From Aliikangiella marina (GTDB lineage: Bacteria > Pseudomonadota > Gammaproteobacteria > Enterobacterales > Kangiellaceae): a DNA stretch of 64,000 nucleotides. The notes below the pieces were generated by a model that saw nothing but the letters and a program-made list of their open reading frames with translations, was not told the DNA's origin and searched no databases. Position numbers and translations under genes: made by a program. The stretch lies in assembly GCF_007004765.1 (NCBI RefSeq), contig NZ_VIKR01000002.1, positions 372,001 through 436,000 of the forward strand, written 5' to 3'. Shown here one piece after another: positions 45,001 through 53,418 of this stretch (the first letter of the stretch is position 1; the number at the start of each line of letters is the position of its first letter).

Positions 45001-48000
45001 ATACCCAGCAGATCATAATGGCGATGGATACCCTGATATTGTCTATATCAAAGACGATAAAATATGGATTCGATATAATTTAAAAATCGATCTTGATAAT
45101 GCTAATGGTCAAGCACTGTTTAGCGATCCAGTTGAATTGCCCCTGCTAGGGTTAACCGATCCAAGTGGATTGCCAGGGTACGGTCTACCAATACCGACGG
45201 AAGAAGATCAAGACCAAAGAAACGCGCGTGAGGAAAAACTTGCATATTTCTTGTTAAAGTTTGAAAAGTTCTTTAGGCCGATCGACTTTGATGGTGATGG
45301 TATTTCTGAGTATGTGATATATATGCCATCCTCCGTAGCGAATACTCAAGATGGTTATGTTTCCAGCGGAGCTTGGTTGCTTTATAAAAAACGAACGAAC
45401 GCAAACTCTGATACGATCAATTCATATAATGACTTCGTTTATGTAGGCCATTTAGCTGGATTAAACGCCTTAGATAACGATGATATCGAGTTTGTGGACC
45501 TAAACCAAGATGGAAGGCTTGATGCTGTTAGTATCGGGAGAGAGCCGACATCTGTAACACTTAGCCATGCTTATCGAAATGGGTATTTACACTCTGCAGT
45601 AAATTTTGGTTCGGAGAGCCCCTGGATTTTCCAAATTAGAAATCTTAGCTTTTTCTCTGGTTTAACCCAGTCAACCTATGATTTAAGCGATTACTTTAAA
45701 GAAATTCGCGAGAAAGCTAATTATAGATTTGTCGATTACAACTCTGACGGATACTTAGATTTCATTCATGAGAGTGAATATAACAGTAACTCTTACATTC
45801 GTTATTTTGACGGTACAAATTTCAGTGATTCTATCCAGTTACCGATAAATGCTAATAACCTGAAAGATAGAAATTGGGTCGATGTGAATGGAGATGGACT
45901 AGTCGATTATACTTACTTCGAAGGAAGGATGTATTATCAGTTAAGTTTAGGCGGTAAACGTGACCTGATTAACACAATTACTGATGGTTCAAATACGAAA
46001 CGAATTATTGAATATTCGACCGATGTCCATACCGCAGATGACGATGCAAAAAGCAAAGTCTGGGGTAATGGCAGCCAGGTTAAGGATGTTCGAGGATCAA
46101 TCTACCTAGTAGAATCTACTCGTAAAATGAGTGGCGACTTAACTACTTGTGGTGTAACCGATTGTTATGAGTTTATGGATTTTGAGTACACTGGACTCAA
46201 AGCACAAGTCGATCGTGGAATTTTAGGCTATCGTAAATTTAAAGTTACAGACCACATCCAGAATCGTACTATTGATAATGAATATCGACTTGATTTCCCG
46301 CACACAGGAAAGTTAATAAGTCGAACAACAACTCATGGCTACAACAGCGATCAGTTTAAAGAAACGACTAACGTCACCTATGCTACCAATAGTATTGGTC
46401 GTTCATATGCTTCACAGACAACAACTCAAACGTGGGACAAAAACTTCCCTATTAGCTCTACTCTTGTTGTTAATTCGAATGTAGATGAGTTTGCAAGGCC
46501 CGGAAAAGTTGTTTCTACAATTACTGATTCAGTCAGTAACGACGTGTTTACGACAACTGAAGAAGTCACCTATGGATTCTTACAATTCTATGGTGGTCGC
46601 CCTTCTAAGAGGGTCACCAAATACGATAGGACTGGTGAGACGCAAATTAAGCAAGTAGCAGAATTTGATTATTTTGCAGCGACTGGCTTGTTAAAATCCA
46701 AAACGATTGATCCGACTAGTGACCAAGGGACTTCTGGTGCAAACGAGCTAAACCAGAACTATGGTCTGACAGAAACATACTCTCGTGACGATTTTGGTAA
46801 TGTTACTTCAACGACTATTTCGGGCGATGATGGTATTCAACGTTATGCAGAAGTTGAATATGATCTATCGGGACGTTTTGCGGAAAAGCAAAGAGCTTAT
46901 CCAAACTATCCCGATATTACGGATGTGATAGAGACTAGCACGGCTTATCATCCGATTTTTGGAACCAAAACTTCACAAACTTCGGCTAATGGTCAAACAA
47001 CTCATTTTGGTTATTCACGGCTTGGTCGACTTAACTTTGAATATGCGCCAAATGGCACTACCACAACGACTAAGCAGACATTCTGTAGCGTTGCAGGGGA
47101 TTGTCCTACAAGAGCTTTCTTCAAAGAAGAAATTACCAATTCCCATGGACCAGACTCCGTTATTTATTTTGATGACATGGGACGTAAAGTATTAGAGAAA
47201 ACCGAAATGCTCGCTTGTCACAACATGGCGTCGCTAGCCAATGTTTGTAGCGATGGTGCTGATGTGAAGTGGGTATATAAGCTTTATGCCTACAATAACA
47301 AAGGTTTTAAAACGGTTGAGTCTCGCCCTTATTTTGAGGGTGAATTACCGGCTGTGACTAACTTTAATACACTATTTTTGGCAGAGGGTTATGCAACGTT
47401 TGAGTCTGACTCGCGAGGTAGAGCTATTACCGAGTATCGCGCAGACCGTTCTAAGTGGACAACAAGCTATAACGGATTAACGTCTACCATTACCAACCCA
47501 GCAAATAACACCACAACCAAAAAAGTAAACGTTGTCGGCGAGCTGGTTGAAATGATCGATGCCGATGGTCAAAAAGTTGAGTACGCTTATGACGCCTTGG
47601 GCTCACTGCGATTAGTTAGACGCTCTCATAGCACTATTTCTGGCAGTAGCGGTTTCATTGATACTGTAATTGAAAGTGACCACTTAGGTCGTAAAGTATC
47701 GATGAATGATCCCGACAAAGGGCTCGTTGAATATCGCTACAATAGTGTTGGAGAAATGATTTGGCAAAAAGATAACAAAGGCCAAGTTTCAGAATTCGAT
47801 TTTGATAGCATGGGACGTCAAATTGAATCAAGAGCCTATACCGATTATGACAATCTAGTTCTTGATCATCATACGCGAACTTTCTATGACACGGCAGTGA
47901 ACGGATTGGGGTTAGTCAGTGAGGAAGAAGATTTATTAAATGGAATTATTCAGACTTACTCTTATAACGTAATGTCGCAAGTTACGCGCACCAAGACTAC

Positions 48001-50182
48001 CTACAGTAATGGTCGTGAATTCTATAGCGATGTTGTCTATGATGATTTGTTCCGAGTTAAAGAGACTTATGATGCCAGTCACGAACGTGCGGGTATCGCA
48101 TATGAGTACTATGACAACTATTTAGTCAAGAAAACTGATCTTCAATCAGGGCTAGGATTATGGAAATTCTTAGAAGCCGATGCGTTGGGTAACATTCGCA
48201 TTTTTGAGAATGGTAATGGCGTAGTTAACTACCAGCAACATAATCAAAATGATGGCTCATTAGAATACATCATGGCGCTTAGAAATAATTATACCGATAT
48301 TCAGCATAATCTATACAACTTCGATAACTTAGGAAACTTAGAGTATCGTGATGATATCGTTGTTGGAATGAAAGAGTTCTTCAACTATGACACCCTGAAT
48401 CGTGTTGATGATTGGCGAGTTGAATATACTCAGGGCATGCTTAACCAGGTGCAAACTTTTGATGTCAATTACGATCATTTAGGCAACATTAGTGATAAAA
48501 CTGGTATGGGTAATTACACCTATGGTGAGACCATTTGTGGTGTCAAAGCCGGTCCTCACGCTGTAACTACCGCTGGAAGTAATACCTATTGTTACGATGA
48601 CAACGGTAATATGGTGTCGGGTGGCGGTCGTAATGCCATTGTCTACAACACCAATGACAAACCAACATTAATTCAAACATCCAAGAATCACCAGATTGAA
48701 TATCAATATGGTCTTGGTGGCTCTCGATTTAAGCGTGTTGATACAGCTGCCGATGGTACGGTTAAGGAAACTCTGTATGTTGGAAACGTTGAATACATTA
48801 GTGAGAATGGGGCATTAACGAAAGTATTGCGTCATCTGGAAGGGGTCGCTTTAGAAACCTTCATTCCTCAATCGGGTGCACGAAAGTTAGAGTTCTTACA
48901 TCGTGATCACTTGGGATCGGTAGAGTTAATCACCGATATAACCGGAACCACGGTAAGTAAGTTTAGTTATGACCCATGGGGGAATCGACGCGATGATACT
49001 ACCTATGTAACAACTTCTTTTGGTGCGATTGATTCATCATTATCAATGGCTGTTGAAGACTTTAGACGTGGGTACACAGGTCACGAGCATATTGATGAAG
49101 CTGGTTTGATTCATATGGGCGGTCGAGTGTTTGACCCGCGTTTAGCGAGATTTTTATCCGCGGATCCGTTTGTTAAAACGACTGAGAATCTACAGAGTTT
49201 TAACCGATATACCTATGTTTCTAATAATCCGTTGAATAGGACTGATCCTAGTGGGTATTTTGAGGCAGAGTTGTCCTTTGGATACTCTTCGAGTGGAAAC
49301 TATTATGCTGGGTATCAAAGTAGTACTGGATTCGATAACTTTAACACAGCCGAGTCGCTTCTGAGAGATCAGGAAATACTTACTTCTTATTACAGCACTG
49401 AGCAGGGATTGAACTGGGTTGCTTGGGATGCTCATGGCAATCCTAGTGGACAATATTTGTATCAAGAAAAATATAGGGGACAAGATGTCTTCCTTCTTGA
49501 TGGCACGATAACTTTATTAGGTAATGTGGTAGGGGTGGTGAAAGCTAAAGTAGCTGGAGGTCATCCTATGAATCCGTTTACGGAAAGAGAAGTTACAATA
49601 AAGCAACAAAATGAAGCATGGGACGAAGTAGTAATCAATACTGCCTCGTTGGGACAAGCTTTTTGGACAAGAAGGCTTGGCTCAGCTATTGTACAAGCGA
49701 CAAAGTATCTAGATTCGATGACGCCCAGTGGTGCAAAAGTTCATCACGGTAAACATAGCACTGCTATTGGTAGTGACGAAGCGACAATGGGTAATTTCGA
49801 ACAAGCAATAGATACTGGCCTTGGACATAATGTTATAGTTCACGGGTCCAGACCGGACTATGATGAAATCGGTGGAACTTTTGTCGTTGATGGATTACAC
49901 ACCAACAGCCAACAAATTGCTGACGCAGTTTCGAGTAATCCCAATTACATTGCAGGAACTCCTGTTTGCTTGTCATCATGCTGGAGTGGTTCTAATGGGA
50001 CTGCACAGGAAGTTGCTAGCTTATTGCAAACAACAGTAAATGCTCCAACTAGACCCACAAGGTTCAATCAAGCTACATCGCAATGGGAACAAATGACTGA
50101 CCAGCAAATGATATATTTTGGTCATTCAGACTTGTTGCACATAAAGCCGGAAATGAAACAGTTTAAGCCTTTGAGTGAATAA
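42062..50182 (+). CDS. Sec-exported FG-GAP/SpvB/RHS polymorphic toxin
   Basis: The 2706-residue protein has a Sec signal (1-25, cut after ALA). In order: FG-GAP/VCBS-type repeats (about 130-330, DFNGDGIAD), an Ig-like domain (about 355-440, LPSWLKLNSSNGLLYGTP), a SpvB/TcdB-type domain from about 580 (NIPIMVAPGSGGLVPQLSL), a second run of calcium-loop FG-GAP repeats (about 870-1290), YD/RHS repeats (about 1580-2350) and the RHS core end with DPSGY at 2395. The last about 310 residues are variable toxin; they show VIVHGS (H2594) and LSSCW (C2640), spaced as in caspase-fold cysteine proteases. No PAAR domain is seen, so export differs from type VI RHS effectors. A candidate immunity gene follows at once. 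Confidence 0.9.
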   Translation: MRTFKSYLLGILGSFGLALSNNALAAWEVNFTQPAACAIPQSTSTHQCSVTFAWSQEYDPETGPGSQSSYTLQVNSQVVGSGTSGNFTVALNPGQNTFNLVGHQSGSLYVKYEQYNEYSNSSSTHNTIYGDFNGDGIADRFLQAKSETGNNSLMPVALDDYLNPSYHREWTTTHPNVTAIQDWSEESYGVFVGNFTSSAGDEIILLGNKDIILLHGDIITPISVFPAVNNAIVSWNASGTASYTEFSFDANPADYIVHVGNLDSDSYDEIFLQAAKKGGTSYILDNNGSVIQTISNGYLNAEWSAQSYAVAISNKTLVMTGLSAGNDNNVAYVNSSGAINVLQTPITQVNLQNSTYRKYAFEGVEYRFEPSVSSSSTSVLFSASGLPSWLKLNSSNGLLYGTPTSADVNKSHTVTVTAKENKTHSISDSISIHFSVEEAFSIANKNYNVYQASDGALFLVATSGSEVYKVIDDGGVRQVIMSSTAELNGSGATLQTNYSVSFEDKNLDGLTDLVISGAPGAGLDSWMINNVNGNYHDVVIINQPIRHDLDHGPDTLPSAADNPLAGANDSLVVGSIPAEFGVKPSGSATYNIPIMVAPGSGGLVPQLSLAYDSHGGNGYVGVGWNIQGLSLIHHCQENREQEGVVVPGKFWEFKYCLNGKKLFWDEASQRYSTEDKTSLNIQRNGDEFTEYHTNGSRTVYSKIRNSKFLVQKQVDAAGNYIEFVYDNLPDEDPRLSRVLYTGNENNNSQPLNAIFFEYENRDDPIFKRGSFEVLNKTTRLKRVTSRVNTTTSATGGDELRTYELLYKYANATGRSLVESIEVCRDGSCLPKTTFNWQEGDILFSSVNQFGSGSAFGNDKYGNTWGYQYLDFDGDGITDYWKNKNDTGSSSDDLIIIKGGHPLTQLEVKSNYLNSNFRLSTSIIDYNNDGKDEVMYKDALNWYIIPAKQVSPTRFHDFDNPINTQMPAFSNQVGSVTNHKVYPADHNGDGYPDIVYIKDDKIWIRYNLKIDLDNANGQALFSDPVELPLLGLTDPSGLPGYGLPIPTEEDQDQRNAREEKLAYFLLKFEKFFRPIDFDGDGISEYVIYMPSSVANTQDGYVSSGAWLLYKKRTNANSDTINSYNDFVYVGHLAGLNALDNDDIEFVDLNQDGRLDAVSIGREPTSVTLSHAYRNGYLHSAVNFGSESPWIFQIRNLSFFSGLTQSTYDLSDYFKEIREKANYRFVDYNSDGYLDFIHESEYNSNSYIRYFDGTNFSDSIQLPINANNLKDRNWVDVNGDGLVDYTYFEGRMYYQLSLGGKRDLINTITDGSNTKRIIEYSTDVHTADDDAKSKVWGNGSQVKDVRGSIYLVESTRKMSGDLTTCGVTDCYEFMDFEYTGLKAQVDRGILGYRKFKVTDHIQNRTIDNEYRLDFPHTGKLISRTTTHGYNSDQFKETTNVTYATNSIGRSYASQTTTQTWDKNFPISSTLVVNSNVDEFARPGKVVSTITDSVSNDVFTTTEEVTYGFLQFYGGRPSKRVTKYDRTGETQIKQVAEFDYFAATGLLKSKTIDPTSDQGTSGANELNQNYGLTETYSRDDFGNVTSTTISGDDGIQRYAEVEYDLSGRFAEKQRAYPNYPDITDVIETSTAYHPIFGTKTSQTSANGQTTHFGYSRLGRLNFEYAPNGTTTTTKQTFCSVAGDCPTRAFFKEEITNSHGPDSVIYFDDMGRKVLEKTEMLACHNMASLANVCSDGADVKWVYKLYAYNNKGFKTVESRPYFEGELPAVTNFNTLFLAEGYATFESDSRGRAITEYRADRSKWTTSYNGLTSTITNPANNTTTKKVNVVGELVEMIDADGQKVEYAYDALGSLRLVRRSHSTISGSSGFIDTVIESDHLGRKVSMNDPDKGLVEYRYNSVGEMIWQKDNKGQVSEFDFDSMGRQIESRAYTDYDNLVLDHHTRTFYDTAVNGLGLVSEEEDLLNGIIQTYSYNVMSQVTRTKTTYSNGREFYSDVVYDDLFRVKETYDASHERAGIAYEYYDNYLVKKTDLQSGLGLWKFLEADALGNIRIFENGNGVVNYQQHNQNDGSLEYIMALRNNYTDIQHNLYNFDNLGNLEYRDDIVVGMKEFFNYDTLNRVDDWRVEYTQGMLNQVQTFDVNYDHLGNISDKTGMGNYTYGETICGVKAGPHAVTTAGSNTYCYDDNGNMVSGGGRNAIVYNTNDKPTLIQTSKNHQIEYQYGLGGSRFKRVDTAADGTVKETLYVGNVEYISENGALTKVLRHLEGVALETFIPQSGARKLEFLHRDHLGSVELITDITGTTVSKFSYDPWGNRRDDTTYVTTSFGAIDSSLSMAVEDFRRGYTGHEHIDEAGLIHMGGRVFDPRLARFLSADPFVKTTENLQSFNRYTYVSNNPLNRTDPSGYFEAELSFGYSSSGNYYAGYQSSTGFDNFNTAESLLRDQEILTSYYSTEQGLNWVAWDAHGNPSGQYLYQEKYRGQDVFLLDGTITLLGNVVGVVKAKVAGGHPMNPFTEREVTIKQQNEAWDEVVINTASLGQAFWTRRLGSAIVQATKYLDSMTPSGAKVHHGKHSTAIGSDEATMGNFEQAIDTGLGHNVIVHGSRPDYDEIGGTFVVDGLHTNSQQIADAVSSNPNYIAGTPVCLSSCWSGSNGTAQEVASLLQTTVNAPTRPTRFNQATSQWEQMTDQQMIYFGHSDLLHIKPEMKQFKPLSE

Positions 50183-50183
50183 T

Positions 50184-50603
50184 ATGAAAATGCTACCACC
50201 ATATTTAGAGGAAAATAATCCGATATTCGAAAACTCGATTTCGTTATCAGAGAACATAAACGTTCTTGCTGAAAATGAAGCTATTGAAATAGCAAATTAT
50301 ATGGAGTCTTGTTTAGTTATAGATAGTTGGTTGAGTAATATTGCTGATGTTTTAACTAAAGAGCATTCGATACAGTCTAAAGTTTGGAGTGACGGAGAGT
50401 ATTTTTGGAATTCGTCACATATACACTATATAAAAATGTATAGGGCGAGAATTCCCGAGGATTTTAGAGTGCATGTTAAGAAACGAATTGAAGATAGATT
50501 TGATTTTGAGTCGCTTGATAAAGAAAATTTAATAACTAGTTTTCACCATTTACTAAGTAAGGTTGCCGAAGGACAACAATCAGTTTTTGATGATTCTTAT
50601 TGA
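50184..50603 (+). CDS. Candidate immunity protein for the RHS toxin
   Basis: A 139-residue cytosolic, acidic protein whose ATG lies 1 base after the toxin stop; an in-frame GTG at 50175 is an alternative that would overlap the toxin gene. The segment YMESCLVIDSW and the later WSDGEYFWNSSHIHYIKMYRARIPEDF follow a pattern (displayed 'dGe-W ... yY--Y----P-eF') common in small proteins found right after toxin genes. No signal peptide, as expected for protection of the producing cell. Specific binding to the toxin end is inferred from position. Confidence 0.65.
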   Translation: MKMLPPYLEENNPIFENSISLSENINVLAENEAIEIANYMESCLVIDSWLSNIADVLTKEHSIQSKVWSDGEYFWNSSHIHYIKMYRARIPEDFRVHVKKRIEDRFDFESLDKENLITSFHHLLSKVAEGQQSVFDDSY

Positions 50604-50607
50604 GTCT

Positions 50608-50722
50608 TGTAGATATGGTTGATAACCCCAACGACATTGGTTGAATTAAACGATAGACAGTCGGGCATAAACAAAATATTTTGAATAAAACATGTTGGGG
50701 TTTATACCTCACCCCAACCTAC
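50608..50722. repeat. REP-pair (BIME/MITE-like) element E1
   Basis: About 115 bp. The left end is worn (GGTTGATAACCCCAAC); the interior has the shared GACATTGGTTGAATTAAACGA and CGGGCATAAAC; the right end is intact (GTTGGGGTT ... CACCCCAACCTAC). It separates the immunity gene from the next array gene, whose ATG follows 14 bases later. Confidence 0.85.
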
Positions 50723-50735
50723 GAGATCTTACGAT

Positions 50736-51005
50736 ATGAAAAAATTAATGCTGATTATTCTATTAATCGCACCACAATTCGCGATTGCGGCTAATCCAGG
50801 ATGGCAGGGTTATATGAAACCTGTTGAATTATTGTTTGAAGGTAATGACGATGGTTCAAGAGCCTATGTGACTTTTTCTGAATCGCTGGTATTGGTTGAA
50901 TGTACTGGTGGTGGAGCTTATATCAGAGTGCATGGGAACACAAAGCGGGGCGAATACTTGATAAGCCCGGTAGGTTGGGGTGAAAACCCCAACGACATTG
51001 GTTGA
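50736..51005 (+). pseudogene. Small exported protein, array member 6, cut short by a REP
   Basis: An 89-residue frame with a Sec signal (1-18, cut after AIA). The first part reads as an array member (VTFSESLVLVEC, AYIRVHGN), but from about residue 77 the frame runs into the repeat GTAGGTTGGGGTGAAAACC and stops at its TGA. The usual helix, second cysteine and end are missing. A remnant of the lost 3' end may lie in 51006-51084, though I could not join it in frame. Either a broken gene or a repurposed C-terminus. Confidence 0.6.
50970..50993. repeat. Single REP inserted in array member 6
   Basis: GTAGGTTGGGGTGAAAACCCC, a clean hairpin of TTGGGGT / ACCCC(AA), within the 3' part of the member 6 frame. 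The bases before it (AGCCCG) are also found before E3, E4 and E5. Confidence 0.85.
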
Positions 51006-51084
51006 ACTAAAAGGATAATTAATGTTTGTTTATCGAGAAATTAGATGAGAATCTTTTGGATTCAGATTTTAAAGGAATAGCCCG

Positions 51085-51197
51085 GTAGGTTGGGGTGAAA
51101 ACCCCAACGATATTGGTTGAAACAAATAATTAATTATCGGGCGTAAATAAAAGCTTTAAATACAACACGTTGGGGTTCGTACCTCACCCCAACCTAC
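51085..51197. repeat. REP-pair element E3
   Basis: 113 bp, GTAGGTTGGGGTGA at the left and CACCCCAACCTAC at the right. The interior shares ATTGGTTGAA, TAATTATCGGGCGTAAA and CTTTAAATACAACACG with the other units. Flanked by AGCCCG on the left and GAGAT on the right, as are several other copies. Confidence 0.9.
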
Positions 51198-51212
51198 GAG
51201 ATTTATTGAAAT

Positions 51213-51335
51213 AAGGGGTCAAGTCGCTCTTTTAACATTTGAGAACCAGTGGGGTCAGAACACTAGATCCTACAAAAATTCAAAAATTAAGGGGTCAAGT
51301 CGCTCTTTTAACATTTGAAAACCAAAGGGGTCAGA
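51213..51335. repeat. Two direct copies of a 47-bp repeat of a second type
   Basis: Units at 51213-51259 and 51289-51335 start AAGGGGTCAAGTCGCTC and run through TTTTAACATTTG to GGGGTCAGA, 29 bases apart. They do not resemble the GTAGGTTGGGG family. Similar GGGGTCA-type sequences are known to me next to other Y1-type transposases, so a second REP family is likely. They precede array member 7. Confidence 0.75.
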
Positions 51336-51373
51336 TAACTTGACCTCTATAAGTTATTTTTGAAGTAAACGAT

Positions 51374-51685
51374 ATGAAAAAATTAATAACAACCTTTTTA
51401 ATCTGTTTTAGTTTTTCTGCTTATGCAGGTAAAGATTGCCATTACGATAAGGTTGTCGCTATACAAGCACAAAAAGGAAGCGTGCTATTTCAACTTGTGA
51501 AGGACAACCAATCGATATGGAAAGTTATGGGTGAGTACAATGCGCCTTACTTACAAAGCTATCAATCGGTTACTCAACAAGCAATGGCCTCTGGTGAAAA
51601 AATAGTTGTCAGATATCCAGAAGGGCATGATTGTTTAGCCAATAATTTTTCAACGGTTCCTGACATGATAAGGATTTATAAATAG
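51374..51685 (+). CDS. Small exported protein, array member 7
   Basis: A 103-residue product with a Sec signal (1-18, cut after AYA). Array order: first cysteine near the mature start (GKDC), strands VVAIQAQKGSVLFQLV and IWKVMG, helix YQSVTQQAMASGEK, strand IVVRY, second cysteine (HDC), end DMIRIYK. The stop lies 4 bases before the next REP element. Unlike members 8 and 9 it follows the GGGGTCA repeats and not a REP end. Confidence 0.76.
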   Translation: MKKLITTFLICFSFSAYAGKDCHYDKVVAIQAQKGSVLFQLVKDNQSIWKVMGEYNAPYLQSYQSVTQQAMASGEKIVVRYPEGHDCLANNFSTVPDMIRIYK

Positions 51686-51689
51686 CCCG

Positions 51690-51829
51690 GTAGGTTGGGG
51701 TGAAATACCCAAAACGTTTCACGGGGCACGCTGACCCCAACGACATCGGTTGAATAAAACGACTAATTATCTGGTGGAATCAAAACTTTAAATGCAACAT
51801 GTTGGGGTTCGTACCTCACCCCAACCTAC
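51690..51829. repeat. REP-pair element E4 (long form)
   Basis: 140 bp. Same ends and interior as E3 plus a 27-base insert in the left hairpin containing ACGTTTCACGGGGCAC. E6 has the same insert, so there are two length classes. Confidence 0.9.
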
Positions 51830-51847
51830 GAGATCTTGGAAAATAAA

Positions 51848-52204
51848 ATGAAAAAAATAATTGTTATGCTGGTTTTAATGTCAATGACTGGTGCTTCTTT
51901 TGCACACGCCGCGGGTCGCAGTTCTTGGGCAGTACCTACTCAAGTAGATATTGAAAGGGGCAATGGTTTTATGGTTTATGGTATGTTTGGCAATCCTGGA
52001 GAATGCACATCTTCAAATAAGTTTTATGTCAAAAAAGAACATCCTCAATACGACAAAATTTACTCAGCTATTTTAGCTGCTTTTACATCAGGTAAAAAAA
52101 TAAGAACGTATATTCATGATTGTGAGACAGTCCTTTGGTATTCAAATGCTTCTGTTACATATAACATATTAATGCCAAATGGCGATGTTCAAATAAAGAA
52201 TTAA
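51848..52204 (+). CDS. Small exported protein, array member 8
   Basis: I start at ATG 51848, where the basic MKKI begins; a TTG four codons earlier in the frame is less likely. The 118-residue product has a Sec signal (cut near AHA at 21). Array order: VPTQVDIERGNGFMVYGMF, first cysteine (GEC), helix KIYSAILAAFTSGKK, strand IRTYI, second cysteine (HDC) and an extended end of about 23 residues. It follows E4 by 18 bases. Confidence 0.78.
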   Translation: MKKIIVMLVLMSMTGASFAHAAGRSSWAVPTQVDIERGNGFMVYGMFGNPGECTSSNKFYVKKEHPQYDKIYSAILAAFTSGKKIRTYIHDCETVLWYSNASVTYNILMPNGDVQIKN

Positions 52205-52232
52205 CCAATTGTTGACATTAACTCTCAGCCCG

Positions 52233-52345
52233 GTAGGTTGGAGTGAAAACCCCAACAACATTGTGTGAATAAAACTACTAATTATCGGGCGCGAACGAAG
52301 ATTTTAAATACAACACGTTGGGGTTCGTACCTCACCCCAACCTAC
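52233..52345. repeat. REP-pair element E5
   Basis: 113 bp, with GTAGGTTGGAGTGAAAACCCC at the left (one change) and CACCCCAACCTAC at the right; interior CTAATTATCGGGCGCGAACGA. Flanks AGCCCG and GAGAT are kept. Confidence 0.9.
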
Positions 52346-52368
52346 GAGATAATATTTTGGGAACTAAT

Positions 52369-52698
52369 ATGAAAAAATATTTTATTCTAATTACCATGCT
52401 TCTCATAAGCCAAAACATATGTGCCTCAGAATTTTCACAAGATACAGGAAAAGTAGCTAATTTATATGTTACCCCGGGCGGCACTATAGCCTTCAAACTA
52501 AGTGGTGGTAGAGCAGGTATTCCTAATGCCGTTGCAAAATTTTCATGTACAACCAATGGTGGGTGGATTGGTCACGAAACAATGAAGCCAATATTTGAGT
52601 CTGCTATCTTGGCTGCGAAAACGGCTGGTAACGAAATTACAGTGACAATTGATGGATGCGAAGGTGGATGGTTTAAAGTAAAAGACATTTATTTTAAT
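52369..52698 (+). CDS. Small exported protein, array member 9
   Basis: I start at ATG 52369; the longer frame reads backwards into the repeat and is not coding. The product is 110 residues with a Sec signal (1-19, cut after CAS or ICA). Array order: TGKVANLYVTPGGTIAFKLS, first cysteine (FSC), helix IFESAILAAKTAGNE, strand ITVTID, second cysteine (DGC) and end WFKVKDIYFN. This is one of the clearest members. The stop is at about 52699-52701, 16 bases before E6. Confidence 0.8.
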
Positions 52699-52716
52699 TA
52701 ATCATTTTTGTACTCG

Positions 52717-52857
52717 GTAGGTTGGGGTGATATACCCACAGCGTTTCACGGGGCACACTGACCCCAACAACATCGGTTGAATCAAACGACAAATCATCGG
52801 GCGTAACAGAAGACTTTAAATGCTTCATGTTGGGGCTCGTGCCTCACCCCAACCTAC
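52717..52857. repeat. REP-pair element E6 (long form), upstream of RAYT-2
   Basis: 141 bp with the same 27-28 base insert as E4 (GCGTTTCACGGGGCACAC). The right end CTCACCCCAACCTAC lies 30 bases before the RAYT-2 start, so the transposase gene is directly bordered by its presumed repeat. Confidence 0.9.
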
Positions 52858-52887
52858 AGGGAAGGAAATAAACAAACGGAATTACAC

Positions 52888-53418
52888 ATGCAATACCGGC
52901 GAGCGGATGTAAAAGGTGGAACCTATTTCTTTACGGTTAATTTGGCTGAGAGAAATAAAACCTTGCTGGTGGATCGTGTTAATGAATTACGCGATGCGTT
53001 TAAAAGGGTAAAAACAAATCATCCATTTAAAATGGATGCCATTGTAATACTACCGGATCATTTACATGCGATATGGACATTACCCAAAAATGATTCGGAT
53101 TTTGCGACTCGCTGGGGATTGATAAAAGCCAATTTCTCTCGAAGTATAGCGAAGAATGAACGCATTAACCCAAGCCGAACACACAAAGGCGAACGCGGAA
53201 TTTGGCAAAGACGATATTGGGAGCATTTAATCCGCGATGAATTGGATTACCAAAGTCACATGGATTATGTATATTACAACCCGGTTAAACATGGTTATGT
53301 TAAGAATGTAATTGATTGGCCGTATTCATCATTTCACCGTGATGTGGAAGTAGGAATTTATTCCGCTGATTGGGGTGAGAGTGATGATAGTGACGGTTTG
53401 TTTGGTGAACGTAGATAG
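52888..53418 (+). CDS. REP-associated Y1-type transposase (RAYT-2)
   Basis: The 176-residue enzyme is a compact RAYT. It opens YRRADVKGGTYFFTVNL, has the HUH motif DHLH with H58 and H60, then GERGIWQRRYWEHLIRD and MDYVYYNPVKHGYV, all family hallmarks, and ends PYSSFHRDVE ... ADWG. Catalysis is by a tyrosine on single-stranded palindromes. E6 precedes it and a REP half (53442-53465) follows, so this protein is the natural candidate for mobilising the GTAGGTTGGGG family. Its 3' end is duplicated about 560 bases downstream. Confidence 0.92.
   Translation: MQYRRADVKGGTYFFTVNLAERNKTLLVDRVNELRDAFKRVKTNHPFKMDAIVILPDHLHAIWTLPKNDSDFATRWGLIKANFSRSIAKNERINPSRTHKGERGIWQRRYWEHLIRDELDYQSHMDYVYYNPVKHGYVKNVIDWPYSSFHRDVEVGIYSADWGESDDSDGLFGERR

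Noticed and set aside
42062-50182. Type VI RHS effector or SpvB-type ADP-ribosyltransferase
   Set aside because: There is a Sec signal and no PAAR domain. The C-terminal part lacks a visible R-S-E ART signature and shows instead HGS and SSC blocks.
52318-52368. Longer N-terminus for array member 9
   Set aside because: The extension is the right end of element E5 read through, without a ribosome site.
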